From: Gyrodactylus bullatarudis
Taxonomy: Eukaryota > Platyhelminthes > Monogenea > Gyrodactylidea > Gyrodactylidae
DNA length: 64,000 nucleotides
Assembly (NCBI GenBank): GCA_012064415.1
Contig: SSNU01000071.1
Coordinates: 525,387-589,386, forward strand
Direction: 5' to 3'
This document shows positions 1-11,800 of the stretch, piece by piece. Below the pieces are notes generated by a model. That model searched no databases and was not told the origin of the DNA. It saw nothing but the letters and a program-made list of their open reading frames with translations. The position numbers were made by a program, and so were the translations under genes. Numbering within the stretch: position 1 is the stretch's first letter; the number at the start of each line of letters is the position of its first letter.

Positions 1-110
1 ATTTATCGACTCAATAGAGAAAAATCAACATTTATTGAAAATTTTCACGGTTAACTAAAGATAATAAATTTTCAATAATTTCTAAGCAATCAGTACATGG
101 GAGGACTTAC

Positions 111-1448
111 TTTGAAGGAATGACTGTTGACCAAATCAAAGGGAAATTTAGGCGATACTGTTGCTGTTAATAGGCCGGTTATGAAAATTTGAATTAAGAG
201 ACGTGAACATTTTTCGAATGAAACAGTTGGCAAACTTCTATTACCATATCCAGCCAAGTAAGAACGATAATCAGAGTAAAAGACAAAAGGCCCAACCATA
301 CAGCCCTCAAAATAGAACATGTACGCGGAGAATTCAATCAAATTGGGCATCTTTTCAACAGCATGCTTCTTATGGGTTTCAGGCATATTTTGCACATCAT
401 CAATAGTTGGCTTCAAGACATTGAGAATCTTTGGCAACTGAGTTGGATTTAGAGCCTGGAGACTATTCCGAAATGAGGATCTTTTTGATTTATTCATTTG
501 GGAATTACTCAAACTCTGATTGGCCAGATCTGAGCCGAGGGGATCCTTTGGATCAACAATAATTGGGGTTATATCGTCTACTATAAGGCACTCGTGAGAT
601 TGAAATTCCGCTTGCGACTCAATGTTGATAACATCTGTGGAATTTTGAAAGCTTTTACCCTTGGAAGAGCCTCTGACCACAACCTGAACTGAGTTATCTT
701 CCTGATTAGACCTAAGGGAGATTATATTTGCTCGATTCTTTCGTGTGAGTGTATCAAAATCTTGATTCAAGGTTTCTTGGCTATCTTTAACATCCATCTC
801 TCGTCTTTGGCGAATTTTTTCTCCATCCATCAAGTTGAAGGCTAAACTTGAGAGTTTTTGAGTAGCAATCATAATTGGACCAGAAATATCCATTGTATAA
901 CCTCCATAATCATAGTGTAGTCGGCATAAATGAACAGCTGTTAGATACATCATAGACCAAATGGTCACGGAGACGGCAGCAAATTTTCTACATGGAATAC
1001 AAATCATGAGTAAATAGGCAACGGCAGCCTGGAGAACAAGAACTCTAAGTTGATTTCCAAAGCAAAATAGTAGACATAGGACTCCAAGAATCGCCTCAAA
1101 GAGACCTCGTTTACAAGGCCCAAATCGGTTAGGAGGAAAGATCAATCTGACTAATATTCCAAATACAATACAAGAGAAACAAGTGACTAGGAAGTTTATT
1201 TGATCCAGAGGTAATCCAGAAATGTCAGAAATAGGCTGTAGCCAAGTACATCCCATGTAAAACATTCCAGTTTTCAGAGTGAAATCAGGATTATCAACGT
1301 CAGGAAGAGTGACTCCCATGAGCACTGAGCTGAATTTATTCCATGATAACATGGTCATATTCACGATATGCCTGAGATCATTATTTATCTTGGTTTTGTT
1401 GAAAACTTTATCAAAGTTAAATGCATGTGTACTATTAATAATCGACAT
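111..1448 (-). CDS. MBOAT1/2: MBOAT1/2-type lysophospholipid acyltransferase, 5' exon (partial)
   Basis: This is the first coding exon of a membrane-bound O-acyltransferase. The family re-acylates lysophospholipids in the ER membrane. The exon encodes 446 residues from Met at 1446-1448 to a donor (GTAAGT on the minus strand) at 110-105, ending in phase 0; the remaining exons lie left of the window. The block LQPISDISGLPLDQINF (about residues 70-86) and DYGGYTMDISGP (about 180-191) followed by TQKLSSLA match MBOAT1/2 rather than LPCAT3 as I remember them. Hydrophobic segments lie around residues 85-105, 118-150 and 155-175. An odd hydrophilic insert of about 138 residues separates the MDG at about 207-209 from AVEKMP at about 363; vertebrate MBOAT2 has about 15 residues there. 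The catalytic His is expected downstream and cannot be checked. The start lies 240 bp from the divergent RSPH1 start. Orthology is fairly sure; MBOAT1 versus MBOAT2 is not resolved. Confidence 0.83.
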
Positions 1449-1688
1449 TTTGAGTTAACTAAAAAGTTTTATGATTAATTTGCATATCTGTAGAAAAAGA
1501 TCACGAATTCCAAGAGATAATCTTATGCGGAAATGAAATATATAGGAGATTGTAGGAGAAGTCTAAAATTTGAATAATCGAAACAATTTAAAGTTTCGGT
1601 TTTTGATTAGACCCATAATTTTAATTTGTTAATGGGTTCCTAAGGCACTATTACAAATTTAAATTAATTTAAAATATTTAACAAAAAA
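1449..1688. promoter_or_regulatory. Divergent intergenic promoter region, MBOAT-like / RSPH1
   Basis: These 240 bp separate two start codons in head-to-head orientation and must hold both promoters and 5' UTRs. The imperfect inverted motif GTTCCTAAGGCAC at 1636-1648, about 40-50 bp upstream of the RSPH1 start, resembles an RFX X-box with about one mismatch in the right half-site. That would fit a ciliary gene. It is an inference from motif resemblance only. Confidence 0.4.
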
Positions 1689-2470
1689 ATGGAAGAATAC
1701 TTTGAAGAGGATCAATTCAACATAGGAGTGAATATATAATAATTATATTTTTATCTAGACTTATGAAGGAGAAAGAAATGATAAAAATGAAAGGCACGGG
1801 ATGGGCACTGCTGTTTTACCAAATGGAGATAAATATAGTGGTCATTATCAGAACGGTAAAAGACACGGGCAAGGAATTTATGAGTTGTTTTTTCATATTT
1901 CTAATGTACATTAGGTTTAGAGATGGAGCAAAATACGTAGGTGAATATTATGAGAATCAAAAACATGGTAAAGGAGAATTTTTTTACCCTGATGGTTCTA
2001 AATATTCTGGCGATTGGTATTTAGATAAACGTCAAGGATACGGAATTTACACATTTGAAAGTGGTGACATCTATGAAGGTGAATGGTTTGATAATAAAAG
2101 AAATGGAGCTGGAACTTATGCTTGCAAAGCTTCTGATCAAATTTATAGATGCCTCTGGAAGAATGGCAAGATGAATGGTTCCGGATATCTTTATGGTACC
2201 AATTTTCAGTTCCTCGGGCAATGGAAAGAGGGCTATGCTTATGGTAATAGCAGATTTTTGTTTCCTAGACTTTCTTGCATACAGAGTGGTAACTTTGTAC
2301 CCAAATATTTATTCAATGAGAACGAAGAACAGGAAGAGGAAAAGAATAATCGTAGCTTTAAGTCAATTTGGTATGCCTCCAAAGTGGATGTATTGTCAGA
2401 ATCCGATAGGCTTTCTATTCCCAATATTCCTGTGATTAGCCCGGTGCCTGATGAAGTTAGCGTTAAATGA
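1689..2470 (+). CDS. RSPH1: Radial spoke head protein 1 homologue (MORN repeats)
   Basis: A component of the radial spoke head of motile cilia and flagella. Exons 1689-1727, 1759-1883 and 1915-2470 splice in frame (phases 0 and 2) to 239 residues. Both introns are only 31 nt. The first exon encodes the acidic start [13 protein letters not shown]. About six MORN repeats follow, with units such as [32 protein letters not shown] and [17 protein letters not shown] degenerate seventh unit and an acidic Glu-rich stretch ([10 protein letters not shown]) come next. The order and spacing match vertebrate RSPH1, but the long acidic C-terminal tail of the human protein is missing. The exon 2-3 junction gives IYEFRDGAKY, matching the human IYKFKNGARY and confirming the small intron. 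The gene ends 127 bp from the convergent ARL5 stop codon. Confidence 0.92.
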
Positions 2471-2597
2471 AAAACAATTTGGTTAATTCGTTAATTCATA
2501 ATGAACTGTATTCGACAATTTAAAATATAGATAAAATACAGAAAATAACTCGTAACATAAGAATATAAATCATAATCACAAAGTTTTATACAATTAA

Positions 2598-3134
2598 TCA
2601 ACTTTTACGGTTACTTGTAATCCAAGAAAGACCTTCGGAAAGACCTTCCCCCGTGAGCGCACAACAGGATTGAATATGCCAAGTTTTATCTTTGATTTTT
2701 GTCAAATCTAGTTGTTGGCTAACCTCAGGGATTTTCATACATCCTTTAATATCTTGTTTATTTGCAAATATGAGAATCTGAGCATTTTCCAAATCCTGGG
2801 ATTTGAGAACTTCATCAAAAGTTTCTTTTAGTTTGGGAATTCTGTCTCTATCAGAGCAATCCACAACAAATATTAAAAAATCTGTCCCAATGTAATAAGT
2901 ATCCCATGATGCTCTTAAAGAATCTTGGCCTCCAATATCCCACATAACCAAATTTACATTGTTCCATTTGTACTCCTCTACATTACTACCGATGGTGGGA
3001 TGCGTTTCCACAGCTTCACCTTGAAGTAATTGATAGAGAATTGTAGTTTTCCCTGCATTATCTAGACCAATTATAATGACTTTGATTTTTTGAGTTGAGA
3101 AATAGTTTATTAATCTTGACAGTAAAGAACCCAT
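2598..3134 (-). CDS. ARL5: ARF-like GTPase ARL5
   Basis: A small GTPase of the ARF/ARL family acting at the trans-Golgi, where ARL5 recruits the GARP tethering complex. The 178-residue ORF is intronless. It starts MGSLLSRL with Gly2 for N-myristoylation. The P-loop GLDNAGKT lies at about residues 23-30, the switch I effector block [11 protein letters not shown] at about 44-54, WDIGGQ at about 65-70 (catalytic Gln), NKQD at about 125-128, and CCALTGEGL near the end. GSNVEE and [14 protein letters not shown] are diagnostic of ARL5 within the family. The length equals the vertebrate protein (179). Its start is 130 bp from the divergent RAB8 start, so the two genes probably share a bidirectional promoter. 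Confidence 0.93.
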   Translation of the reverse strand: MGSLLSRLINYFSTQKIKVIIIGLDNAGKTTILYQLLQGEAVETHPTIGSNVEEYKWNNVNLVMWDIGGQDSLRASWDTYYIGTDFLIFVVDCSDRDRIPKLKETFDEVLKSQDLENAQILIFANKQDIKGCMKIPEVSQQLDLTKIKDKTWHIQSCCALTGEGLSEGLSWITSNRKS

Positions 3135-3264
3135 GAGTCAAACAATCTTTACATATTTTCCCTCAACCAAAATAGTGACTTTATCAAAACAAATCAACTT
3201 TAATGCAATGAGGGTTAAATTTTGTTTTAATTTTGAGCCAGTTTTATTTTAACAGCTATTTCCA
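3135..3264. promoter_or_regulatory. 130-bp bidirectional promoter region, ARL5 / RAB8
   Basis: The two start codons face away from each other with 130 bp between them. No TATA box is obvious at a fixed distance. The interval is AT-rich and must carry both 5' UTRs, so co-regulation of two membrane-traffic GTPases is plausible. Confidence 0.5.
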
Positions 3265-4063
3265 ATGAATTCTACTTATGATTATCTCTTTAAACTCTTG
3301 CTGATCGGGGACTCTGGTGTCGGAAAGACATGTATTCTTCACAGATTTTCGGAAGACACATTCAATAACACTTTTATCGCAACTATTGGTACGTACCTGA
3401 AAATTATAAAGAATTTCCAATGCTAATATTTTTCCTTATACAGGGATTGACTTTAAAATCAAAACTATTGATATTGATGGTAAAAAAATCAAGATGCAAA
3501 TTTGGGATACTGCTGGACAAGAGCGATTTAGAACTATAACAACTGCCTATTATCGCGGCGCCATGGGAATAATGTTGGTGTACGACATAACAAATGAATC
3601 GTCTTTTAACAATATCCAGAACTGGATTAATAATATCACTGAAGTAAATTATATAATTTTTGATAAATTCTTAGTACGGTAACAAGGAAGTTCTTAAAAT
3701 GTTACTCGGAAACAAATGTGATTGTGCTGAAAAACGAGTCATATCTACCGAAAGTGCCATGGAAGTATGTTTGATTCTTGATAATATTCTTCAATAGTTT
3801 GCTAAAAGTCGGTATATTAACTTTATGGAAACTTCTGCCAAGCAAGGTACCAATGTTGAGAAGGCTTTTGTCGCATTAGCTAAAGAAATCAAGAAAAACC
3901 TAGAATCGAACCAGGTCAGTTTTTTGCTGTAATAATCAACGGTTTCTCATTCTAATTGTTCAATTTTTGATTTCAGGAACAGAGTTCTAACAACAGAGGA
4001 GATATCAAAAAATTGAATGATAACAGACAAAAACGTCAAGTTTTTCGATGCAACCTTCTTTAA
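3265..4063 (+). CDS. RAB8: Rab GTPase Rab8
   Basis: A small GTPase for polarised exocytosis and ciliary traffic. Exons 3265-3388, 3444-3643, 3675-3764, 3798-3914 and 3977-4063 join in frame to 205 residues. The introns are 55, 31, 33 and 62 nt. P-loop GDSGVGKT lies at about residues 15-22, the Rab family motif IGIDFK just after the first junction, WDTAGQE at about 62-68, [15 protein letters not shown] next, GNKCD in exon 3 and ETSAK in exon 4. The C-terminus FRCNLL is the geranylgeranylation motif and resembles RCVLL/RCSLL of vertebrate Rab8. The short exon 3 gives [16 protein letters not shown], equal in length to the vertebrate segment, which confirms the 31-nt intron. Rab10/13 are the closest alternatives; the tail favours Rab8. 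Confidence 0.92.
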
Positions 4064-5061
4064 TTTATTTTTAAGTAGTCGGCCGCCAACCTTCTACTTC
4101 AGTTTCTAAATAATACCTTTTTTACTTTTATTTCATTTAAAAAATAGTTTTTATTTGCCCTTGTAAATAGCGATAATTCAGTATTTTATTTGAAATTATC
4201 AAAAAGTTGGTCTTCCAACATACACAATGTACCTTATGATTGAAAGGCCAATTCAAGATTATTATTATTATTACGTATTATGTAAAATATATATTTCCAA
4301 TAATATATCATGTAAATTTTACATTGTAAAATTAGAAATTATTTATCCCTTCATGAATCAATTGTGTTGCTCATTTATTAAAATAACCTCAAAACTAACT
4401 GATTTCGAATTGTACATTCATTTTTCGGACGATCAAAAATAATCAAATTTGATAATTTATTCTCATAAAAATTAACTTTACAAATGCATATATAGAAAAG
4501 CCTTTATATAAATTTACTTGAAAAATTATTGAAATGAGGTTACCCTTTTTGTTGCATTATTCTTTATCAATAAAGAATGTTATTTTCAATTCTCAGCGTT
4601 AGTTTTTCCTCAAATACCAAAAGGAAGTGCAGAGAAGTTTAGATTCTTATATAAAATCCTTAATGACCAGATTACAGAGAAGATACTATAATTGACAAAT
4701 TAGCGCTCTTGGAGAGAGTTTAGTTGAAATGTTAATTTAATCATATCGTTGACAAGAGAGAAGATTCATAAACTAAAGTAAAACCTCTTTCATATTAGAG
4801 ATTGAATAAACATAGTTAATTCTTGTGAATAACCAAGTGGTGAAAGCTGATCAGAAAGGAAATCAAATAGCCTCTCATCAGTTATTGATTGACAATCAAA
4901 ATTATCATAAAGTACATTCAATAAAACAAGAGCTCTTAAACAAATAACAAAAATTCAAATTTGACGCTCTCTTTTTAAAATTAATCTGAAATTGAGTAAT
5001 TTCACACGATCTCCTTCAGTAGTTACATTTACCAGATAACAAGTATATATCAACCTTCTGA
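4064..5061. other. Intergenic RAB8-XPO1
   Basis: About 1 kb, very AT-rich, between a stop and the next start on the same strand. It must contain the RAB8 3' UTR and the XPO1 promoter and 5' UTR. The small open frame at 4227-4442 is AT-driven and shows no protein character. I see no repeat or RNA gene here. Confidence 0.5.
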
Positions 5062-8000
5062 ATGTGTGCTATGGACAATTTAGATCATATCACTGAAGCT
5101 AAAGCTTCTCAGCTTCTGGATTTCAATGAAAAGCTTGATATCAATCTCTTAGACACCGTCATCATGATTATGTACGAACGTACAGGGCCTCAACAAAAGA
5201 TGGCTGAAAAAATATTAAATAATCTGAAAGAACATTCTGACGCTTGGACTAGAGTAGATTGTATCTTAGAGTTTAGTAAATCACAAAATACAAAATTCTA
5301 CGCACTTCAAATTCTGGAAAGTTTTATTAAAACCAGATGGAAGATTCTCTCTCGGGAACAATGTGATGGAATTAAAAAATATGTAGTGGGCTTAATTATC
5401 CAAATCTCTTCAAAGTCTGAATCATTAAACTCAGAAAAGATTTACCTCAGAAAACTAAATACAATTCTAATCGAGGTAAGATACAAATTTTTATTCCATT
5501 CTCTTAGATTCTCAAGCATGAATGGCCTCACAATTGGCCGACCTTTATCAGTGACATTGTTGGCGCTAGTAACACGAATGAATACCTCTGCCAAAATAAC
5601 ATGATAATCCTACGTTTGTTAAGTGAAGAGGTATTCGATTTTTCTAGTGGAGCTCTGACACAAACAAAAACTAGGCATTTGAAAGATTCAATGTGCAAGG
5701 AGTTTGGCATCATCTTCCAGTTGTGTCAGTTGATTCTGGAGAATTCTCAGAGTGCTGAATTGGTGTCTTCCACTCTGGAGACTCTCCTACGATTTATCAA
5801 TTGGATTCCTTATGGTTATATTTTTGAGACAAATTTGATTCCGCTTCTTATAGATAAATTCTTGCACTTGCCGTTATTCAGAAATGTAACAATTAAGTGC
5901 CTCACAGAAATAGCTGGTACTTCCACACCTGACTTTGAAGAGGGGTGTGTTCAACTCTTGCGTGCTACAACCAAGAAAATCAGCTCTATTCTTCCTCCCA
6001 CTGTTGACATCAAAACAGAATACGAGAAAGGTTCTAGTGAAGATCAAGATTTTATTTCTAATTTGGCTCAGTTCTTTTGTACTTTTCTTAGATGTTTTTA
6101 CGAACTTATAATGTCACCTAAATTATCAGATGTCTTTGAAGAAGTCTACGGCTATCTCCTTCTCATATCTGAAGTCAATGAGAGGGAAATATTTAAAATT
6201 TGTCTCGAGTATTGGAACTTTCTTCTGTCTAGTCTTTACGATGCCAAAGCCAGACAATCATTTGACGATCGGTTCACGCCAATCCTTTCCAAGTTACGCA
6301 AAATCATGATCTCAAGAATGGCACGTCCCGAAGAAGTCTTGGTTGTAGAGAATGAACACAAGGAAATTGTTAGAGAATTCATGAAGGACACAGACAGTCT
6401 CAATCTCTACAAAAACATGAAAGAAGCCCTGGTTTATCTTACAAATCTCGATCAAGATGTGAGTTTCTCATTCTATAACATTGATGACTAAGCTTAAATT
6501 TGAAAAAAAAAATTAGGATACTAGAAAAATCATGCTGGACAAGTTGGCCCATCAGGTTGATGAATCTGAGTGGTCTTGGAACAATTTAAATACGCTCTGT
6601 TGGGCCATTGGTAGTATAAGCGGTACAATGCCTGATGATGACGAGCGAAACTTTGTAGTCATTGTCATTCGCGAGTTGTTGAAATTGTGTGAAAACAAAC
6701 GAGGTAAAGACAACAAAGCAGTAATTGCCAGTAACATTATGTATGTCGTGGGACAATATCAACGTTTTCTTCGAGCTCATTGGCGTTTTCTCAAGACGGT
6801 AGTCGTCAAACTTTTCGAGTTTATGCATGAAACTCACGAGGGAATCCAGGATATGGCCTGTGATACTTTTATTAAAATTGCGAATAAATGTAGACGCCAG
6901 CTGGCTGCATTACAAGTAAGCATTAATTTTAAATATAAATAATATATATATATGAATAAACTAGAAATTATTATTTATTCTAATTTTTCCCATTAGAGCG
7001 GAGAAAATACTCCTTTCATCGAAGAGATACTCAATGATCTACCCAACATCATAAGTGATCTTCAAATTGGACAACTAAATACATTCTATGAGGCTATTGG
7101 TCTTATAATTTCCATTCAAACTGATTCAAGCGTTCAGAGAAAACAAATTGAATCTTTATTCGCCTATCCAAACTCCATTTGGGACACTCTACTCCTTCAA
7201 GCATCACAGGATGTCAACTCCTTATTCAATTGTGATGTTCAACGTCAGCTACAACATTTACTAAAAACTAATCATGCCTGTTGCAAGTCTCTTGGCCATC
7301 CTTTCCTTGTACAAGTGAGTTTTCTCTCAAGAATTTTTATTCGGTTTTTTATATATATAATTTTATCCTTCTTACTTTAATTTCTTTCAGCTGAGCCGAT
7401 TATACTTGGACATGTTGAACATTTACAAAATCTTGAGTGAAAACATAAATAATGCAATCAAGGAAAACGGGGAAGATGTTGTTAAACAACCGGTGATTAA
7501 ATCTATGCGTTTAACCAAAAAAGCTATTCTGAATCTGATTTCATGTTGGATAAAACTAACAAATCAAAAACAAATGGTTGCTGACACATTCATCTCAGTG
7601 CTCTTGGATGGTGTTGCAGCTGATTACGAGTCTAATCATCCTCTAGCCCGAGAGCCTGAAGTTCTCTCAACAATGGCCACATTGGTAGAGTCCCTTGAAG
7701 CTTCAATTTTACCACATTTACCAAGAATTTTAGATACAGTATTCCAGTCTACTCTTGACATGATCAATAAGGACCTCGAAGAGTTTCCCGAACATCGAAC
7801 TTACTTTTTTGAATTATTACAAGCGGTAAATGAAAAATGTTTTGGAGCTCTCCTCGTACTTACTGCAGATAAATTCAAGTTTATTCTTGATTCAGTTATC
7901 TGGGCCATAAAACATACAATGAGACAAATTTCTGAGACTGGCTTGAAAATCTTGTCCACAATGCTCTCAAACATGGTCAAAGCTCCACTAGACAAGCATC

Positions 8001-8509
8001 AAATGTTTTTTAGAAACTTTTTCATGGATATTATGCAGCACATGTTTGCTGTTCTTACTGACAGATCCCAGACAGGAAATTTGGCTCAGCAATGTTCTGT
8101 ACTTGCTTACATGTTTGAGACTATTGAAAGTGGAATGATTAAAGTCTATCTAGACCCTGCCTCCCAGATCCCAGTAGGAAATGAAGGTGCCGCACCCACA
8201 GAAGAGAATATGAATTTTGTCAGTGAAACTCTCAGTCAACTCTTAATCGGGGCTTTTCCGCACATTCAACTCCCTCAAATCAAAATATTTATTAAAGGTC
8301 TATTTTCATTCGATCAAAACTTCCCCGACTTTAAGGAACACGTTAGAGACTTTTTGGTTCAGATCAGGCAAGTGACTGGAGAAGACTTGACTGATCTTTA
8401 TCTTGACGAAAGGAATGAAGAAATCCAAAAAGCTCAGATGGAAAAATTACAAAAACAGTCACTTGTTCCCGGTTTAATCAATCCTAATGAAATAGATATG
8501 CTCGATTAA
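5062..8509 (+). CDS. XPO1: Exportin-1 (CRM1)
   Basis: The main nuclear export receptor: it binds leucine-rich NES cargo with RanGTP and carries it through the nuclear pore. Exons 5062-5475, 5508-6458, 6517-6915, 6997-7314 and 7391-8509 all join in phase 0 and give 1066 residues (human 1071). The introns are 32, 58, 81 and 76 nt, only four against more than twenty in vertebrates. It is collinear with human XPO1 throughout: [45 protein letters not shown]-like [69 protein letters not shown]. The reactive cysteine equivalent to human Cys528, the leptomycin B target, is present at about residue 513 in [15 protein letters not shown]. The loop after FKICLEYWN is about 15 residues shorter than in human. 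The C-terminal acidic tail ends EIDMLD. Confidence 0.97.
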
Positions 8510-8846
8510 ACCATATTCAACTCATGTTTATAAAAATTTATGAATTTTAAAAAAGAACTTAACCATTTTGATACAAATTTGATCTTTTTAATTAAAAATT
8601 ACTAGCCTAGTATATTTATATTTAGCTCAGCTAAGTACCTAAGCAAAAGCTAAGCATCAGTGACTAATTTACTTGATAAAATTAACTGAACTAACATGAC
8701 AAGTTTTTCTTCTTAAATTTAATCTTATACAGCTTGTGTTCAGTAAAACAAGAAATTGAGTTTTACAAATAAAATTTCTTTGGTTGAAACAATATTTCGA
8801 AGAAAATAGTTGAAATTTTTCAATTTTAAAATCAATTAATAGATTA
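8510..8846. promoter_or_regulatory. Intergenic XPO1-PGM1
   Basis: These 337 bp hold the XPO1 3' UTR and the PGM1 promoter and 5' UTR. The region is AT-rich with no recognised element. The distance is short enough that the genes nearly abut. Confidence 0.4.
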
Positions 8847-11800
8847 ATGGTGAGTTTTACGCATAATTAAGCGTTATTTAATCATCAAAAGTCAATTTTA
8901 AGGAACTAGTGAACTATAGCAGCATCTTTTTACTTTTTCTACGTGATCAACTTGTAAATTTAATAAAAATCCTTCAATAGTTAATTGTTTCTCTTAAATT
9001 ATAGGCGAAATTCATTCAAATCAAAACTCAACCCTATCTCGATCAGGAGCCTGGTACATCAGGCCTAAGAAAACCAACAAAAACATTTCTACAAAGTAAT
9101 TACACTGAAAATTTTGTACAATCAATCTTAAATATATGTGTCCTGCCTGAATTCAAATCCGAACAATGTAATACACTCGTGTGTGGTGGGGATGGTCGTT
9201 ACTTTGTAAAAGATTGCTTGAAAAAAGTAATAATTCCTCTATGCTTTGCAAATGGAGTAAATAGACTCATCATTGGAATTGATGGGCTCGTTTCAACACC
9301 ATGTGCCTCATTTATGATTAGGTCCAACCAATGTATCGGTGGTATTCTATTAACAGCAAGCCACAATCCTGGAGGCATTGATGCTGATTTTGGTATAAAA
9401 TACAATTGTCAGAATGGCGGACCAGCTCCTGAAAAGGTTACGGACAAAATCTTTCAAGCAACCAAGTCCATTTCTGAGTACAGGTCTGTTGAAGGAACCA
9501 TTGAGGTTGATCTCTCAAAGACTGGGACTACTTATCTCAATGTTGATAATCAAAAAATGCAAGTAAGATAAATTTAGTATAATTTCAAAATTCCTTTCTA
9601 CAAATAATCATTTTTCTGAAATATTCATGTTCCATGTTTAAAACCAGTAAGAGACTTGCTATGAATAGTTGAATCTCTTCTGAAATTGAAGAGAGCAAAA
9701 AGAAAAGTTTCTTATAATTAGGGAATAAACTGGTGAATGTTTTCAAATTAATTAAATTACTATTTGGAATTTCAGATTGACGTTGTGGATACCTCTTTGG
9801 AATATAGTAAATATTTACAGACAATATTTGATTTTGACCCAATCAAGTGTCTAATTACCTCAGACAAGTTCAAATGTTTAATTACTGGTCTCAATGGAGT
9901 AATGGGTCCGTATATAAAGCAGATATTCTGCAATGATCTTGGTATGCCTCAAAGCTCTGCCATTCAGTGTGAACCAATGGATGATTTTGGGGGCCATCAT
10001 CCCGATCCAAATTTGACCTATGCTAGATCTCTTGTAAAATCTCTTGAAGATGATTTAAGCTATAGTTTTGGAGCTGCATTCGACGGAGATGGCGATCGTA
10101 ATATGATTCTTGGCAAAGGCGGTTATTTCATTTGTCCCTGTGATTTATTGGCCCTTATTGTTGACAATATCGATTGTATCAAATACTTTGACTGTAGAAA
10201 AGTTCAAGGAATGGCTCGTAGTATGCCTACAAGTAGAGCTTTAGATGAGTTAGTTATTCAGCCAATCAAATTTAATCTTATGCTTTCTTCCAATAAAATT
10301 CATTCATTATTAATTTTACATAGCAATAGCACTTGTAATAAATCTAATTCCTTACATTAAGAGTCTGCAAGGCTAAGCAATTGCAATGCTACGAAACTCC
10401 CACAGGATGGAAGTACTTTGGGAATCTCATGGACCACGGACTATGCTCTGTATGCGGAGAGGAATCGTTTGGTCATGGCTCTGATCATATCCGAGAGAAG
10501 GATGGTATCTGGGCTGTTCTGGCAATCCTCTCGCTACTGGCAAGGAATTACAAAACTGGAAAACCTATTGATCTTGAAGAGATAGCCCTGGATCACTGGA
10601 GTAAATATGGCCGTTACTTTTTTACAAGGTAAATTCTTTTTAATCTCATACTGCAAATATGATCTGAATCAAATTCTGAATAGCTTATCTGATGATTTGG
10701 AGAAATTCTCCCTTTTGTTTCTAAATTAGAAATTCTAATGCAAGGAAAAAGTTTTTTTTGAATTTCATCTAAAATAATTGACTGCTTCTTTATCTCTCAT
10801 GTCTTTTATTCTTTTGGAATTCATTTTTTTAATTCACCCGAAAAACTATCTCATCCACTGCTGTAAAAGGTACTTGATTATCTAGGGTGAAAAATCTGAT
10901 TTCTGATCATAGTCTGTCCAATAATTCAAAATTTAACATTTCTCGTAGTAGAATTCATTAAAAAATAGTGGCGCAAATTTCAAAAATTTGACATCTTTAA
11001 TTGAAATTATGCATTCCTCACCTCTTATTTTCAAATGAAAGCATGAACTCAAAAAGTTATGTCTTACCCTAGTCTATAGGCATGATAGTTAGGTGGGAAA
11101 AAAATTAAAACACTCAGATGATTTCAAATAAACTCAAGATTTTTTTGTTTACATCAAAACCATATTCTCTATACAAGCTGCATGTTATTATTTCATCACT
11201 CGAAAGGTAAACACAAATATTACGTAGAATAACAAACCTTGAAGAGATTCCTTCTCTTCTCTTCTTCAAAAGCAACAGAATTAGAGAGAAATTGTAGGAA
11301 ATAAACTAACTGCTATATACAACAGACTAATAATGAATAAATCAATATAAAAAAGAATATAATCTGTACATAATAAATACATGATAACGAATTCTTGTGT
11401 ATTTTGTTTTTTTTATCAAGCAATTTGGATTCAAGGTGAAGATGAAAATGAAGATGGAATCGATACAATTATTAAAAAAACTTTTATTCAACCACTTTTT
11501 TTCGAATTTTGTATTAACATACATTTTAGACTATTTTTTATTGATTTAATACTGATCAAGTTGTAAGAACAGGCTGGAAATTTTCACGTGCAATTATTAC
11601 TCTAGCCCTCTGATCTCGTTTCATTTGAAAAAAACAGTACAAAATTACCATTACCAAGGATATGTTAGTTTTTTAGTAAGAAAATTTTCACATTGTACAT
11701 TCATTGTCTAAAGTTATTGAATATGAAAGTTAGGTAATGTACCTCAAGCTTTTTAAATAACCCATAATGATTTACAGATGAAGAATAACTACAAAGCTTC

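Noticed and set aside
4870..4885. CTGATGAG on the minus strand in the RAB8-XPO1 spacer
   Set aside because: No matching GAAA or stem I; several such heptamers are expected by chance in a window of this size.
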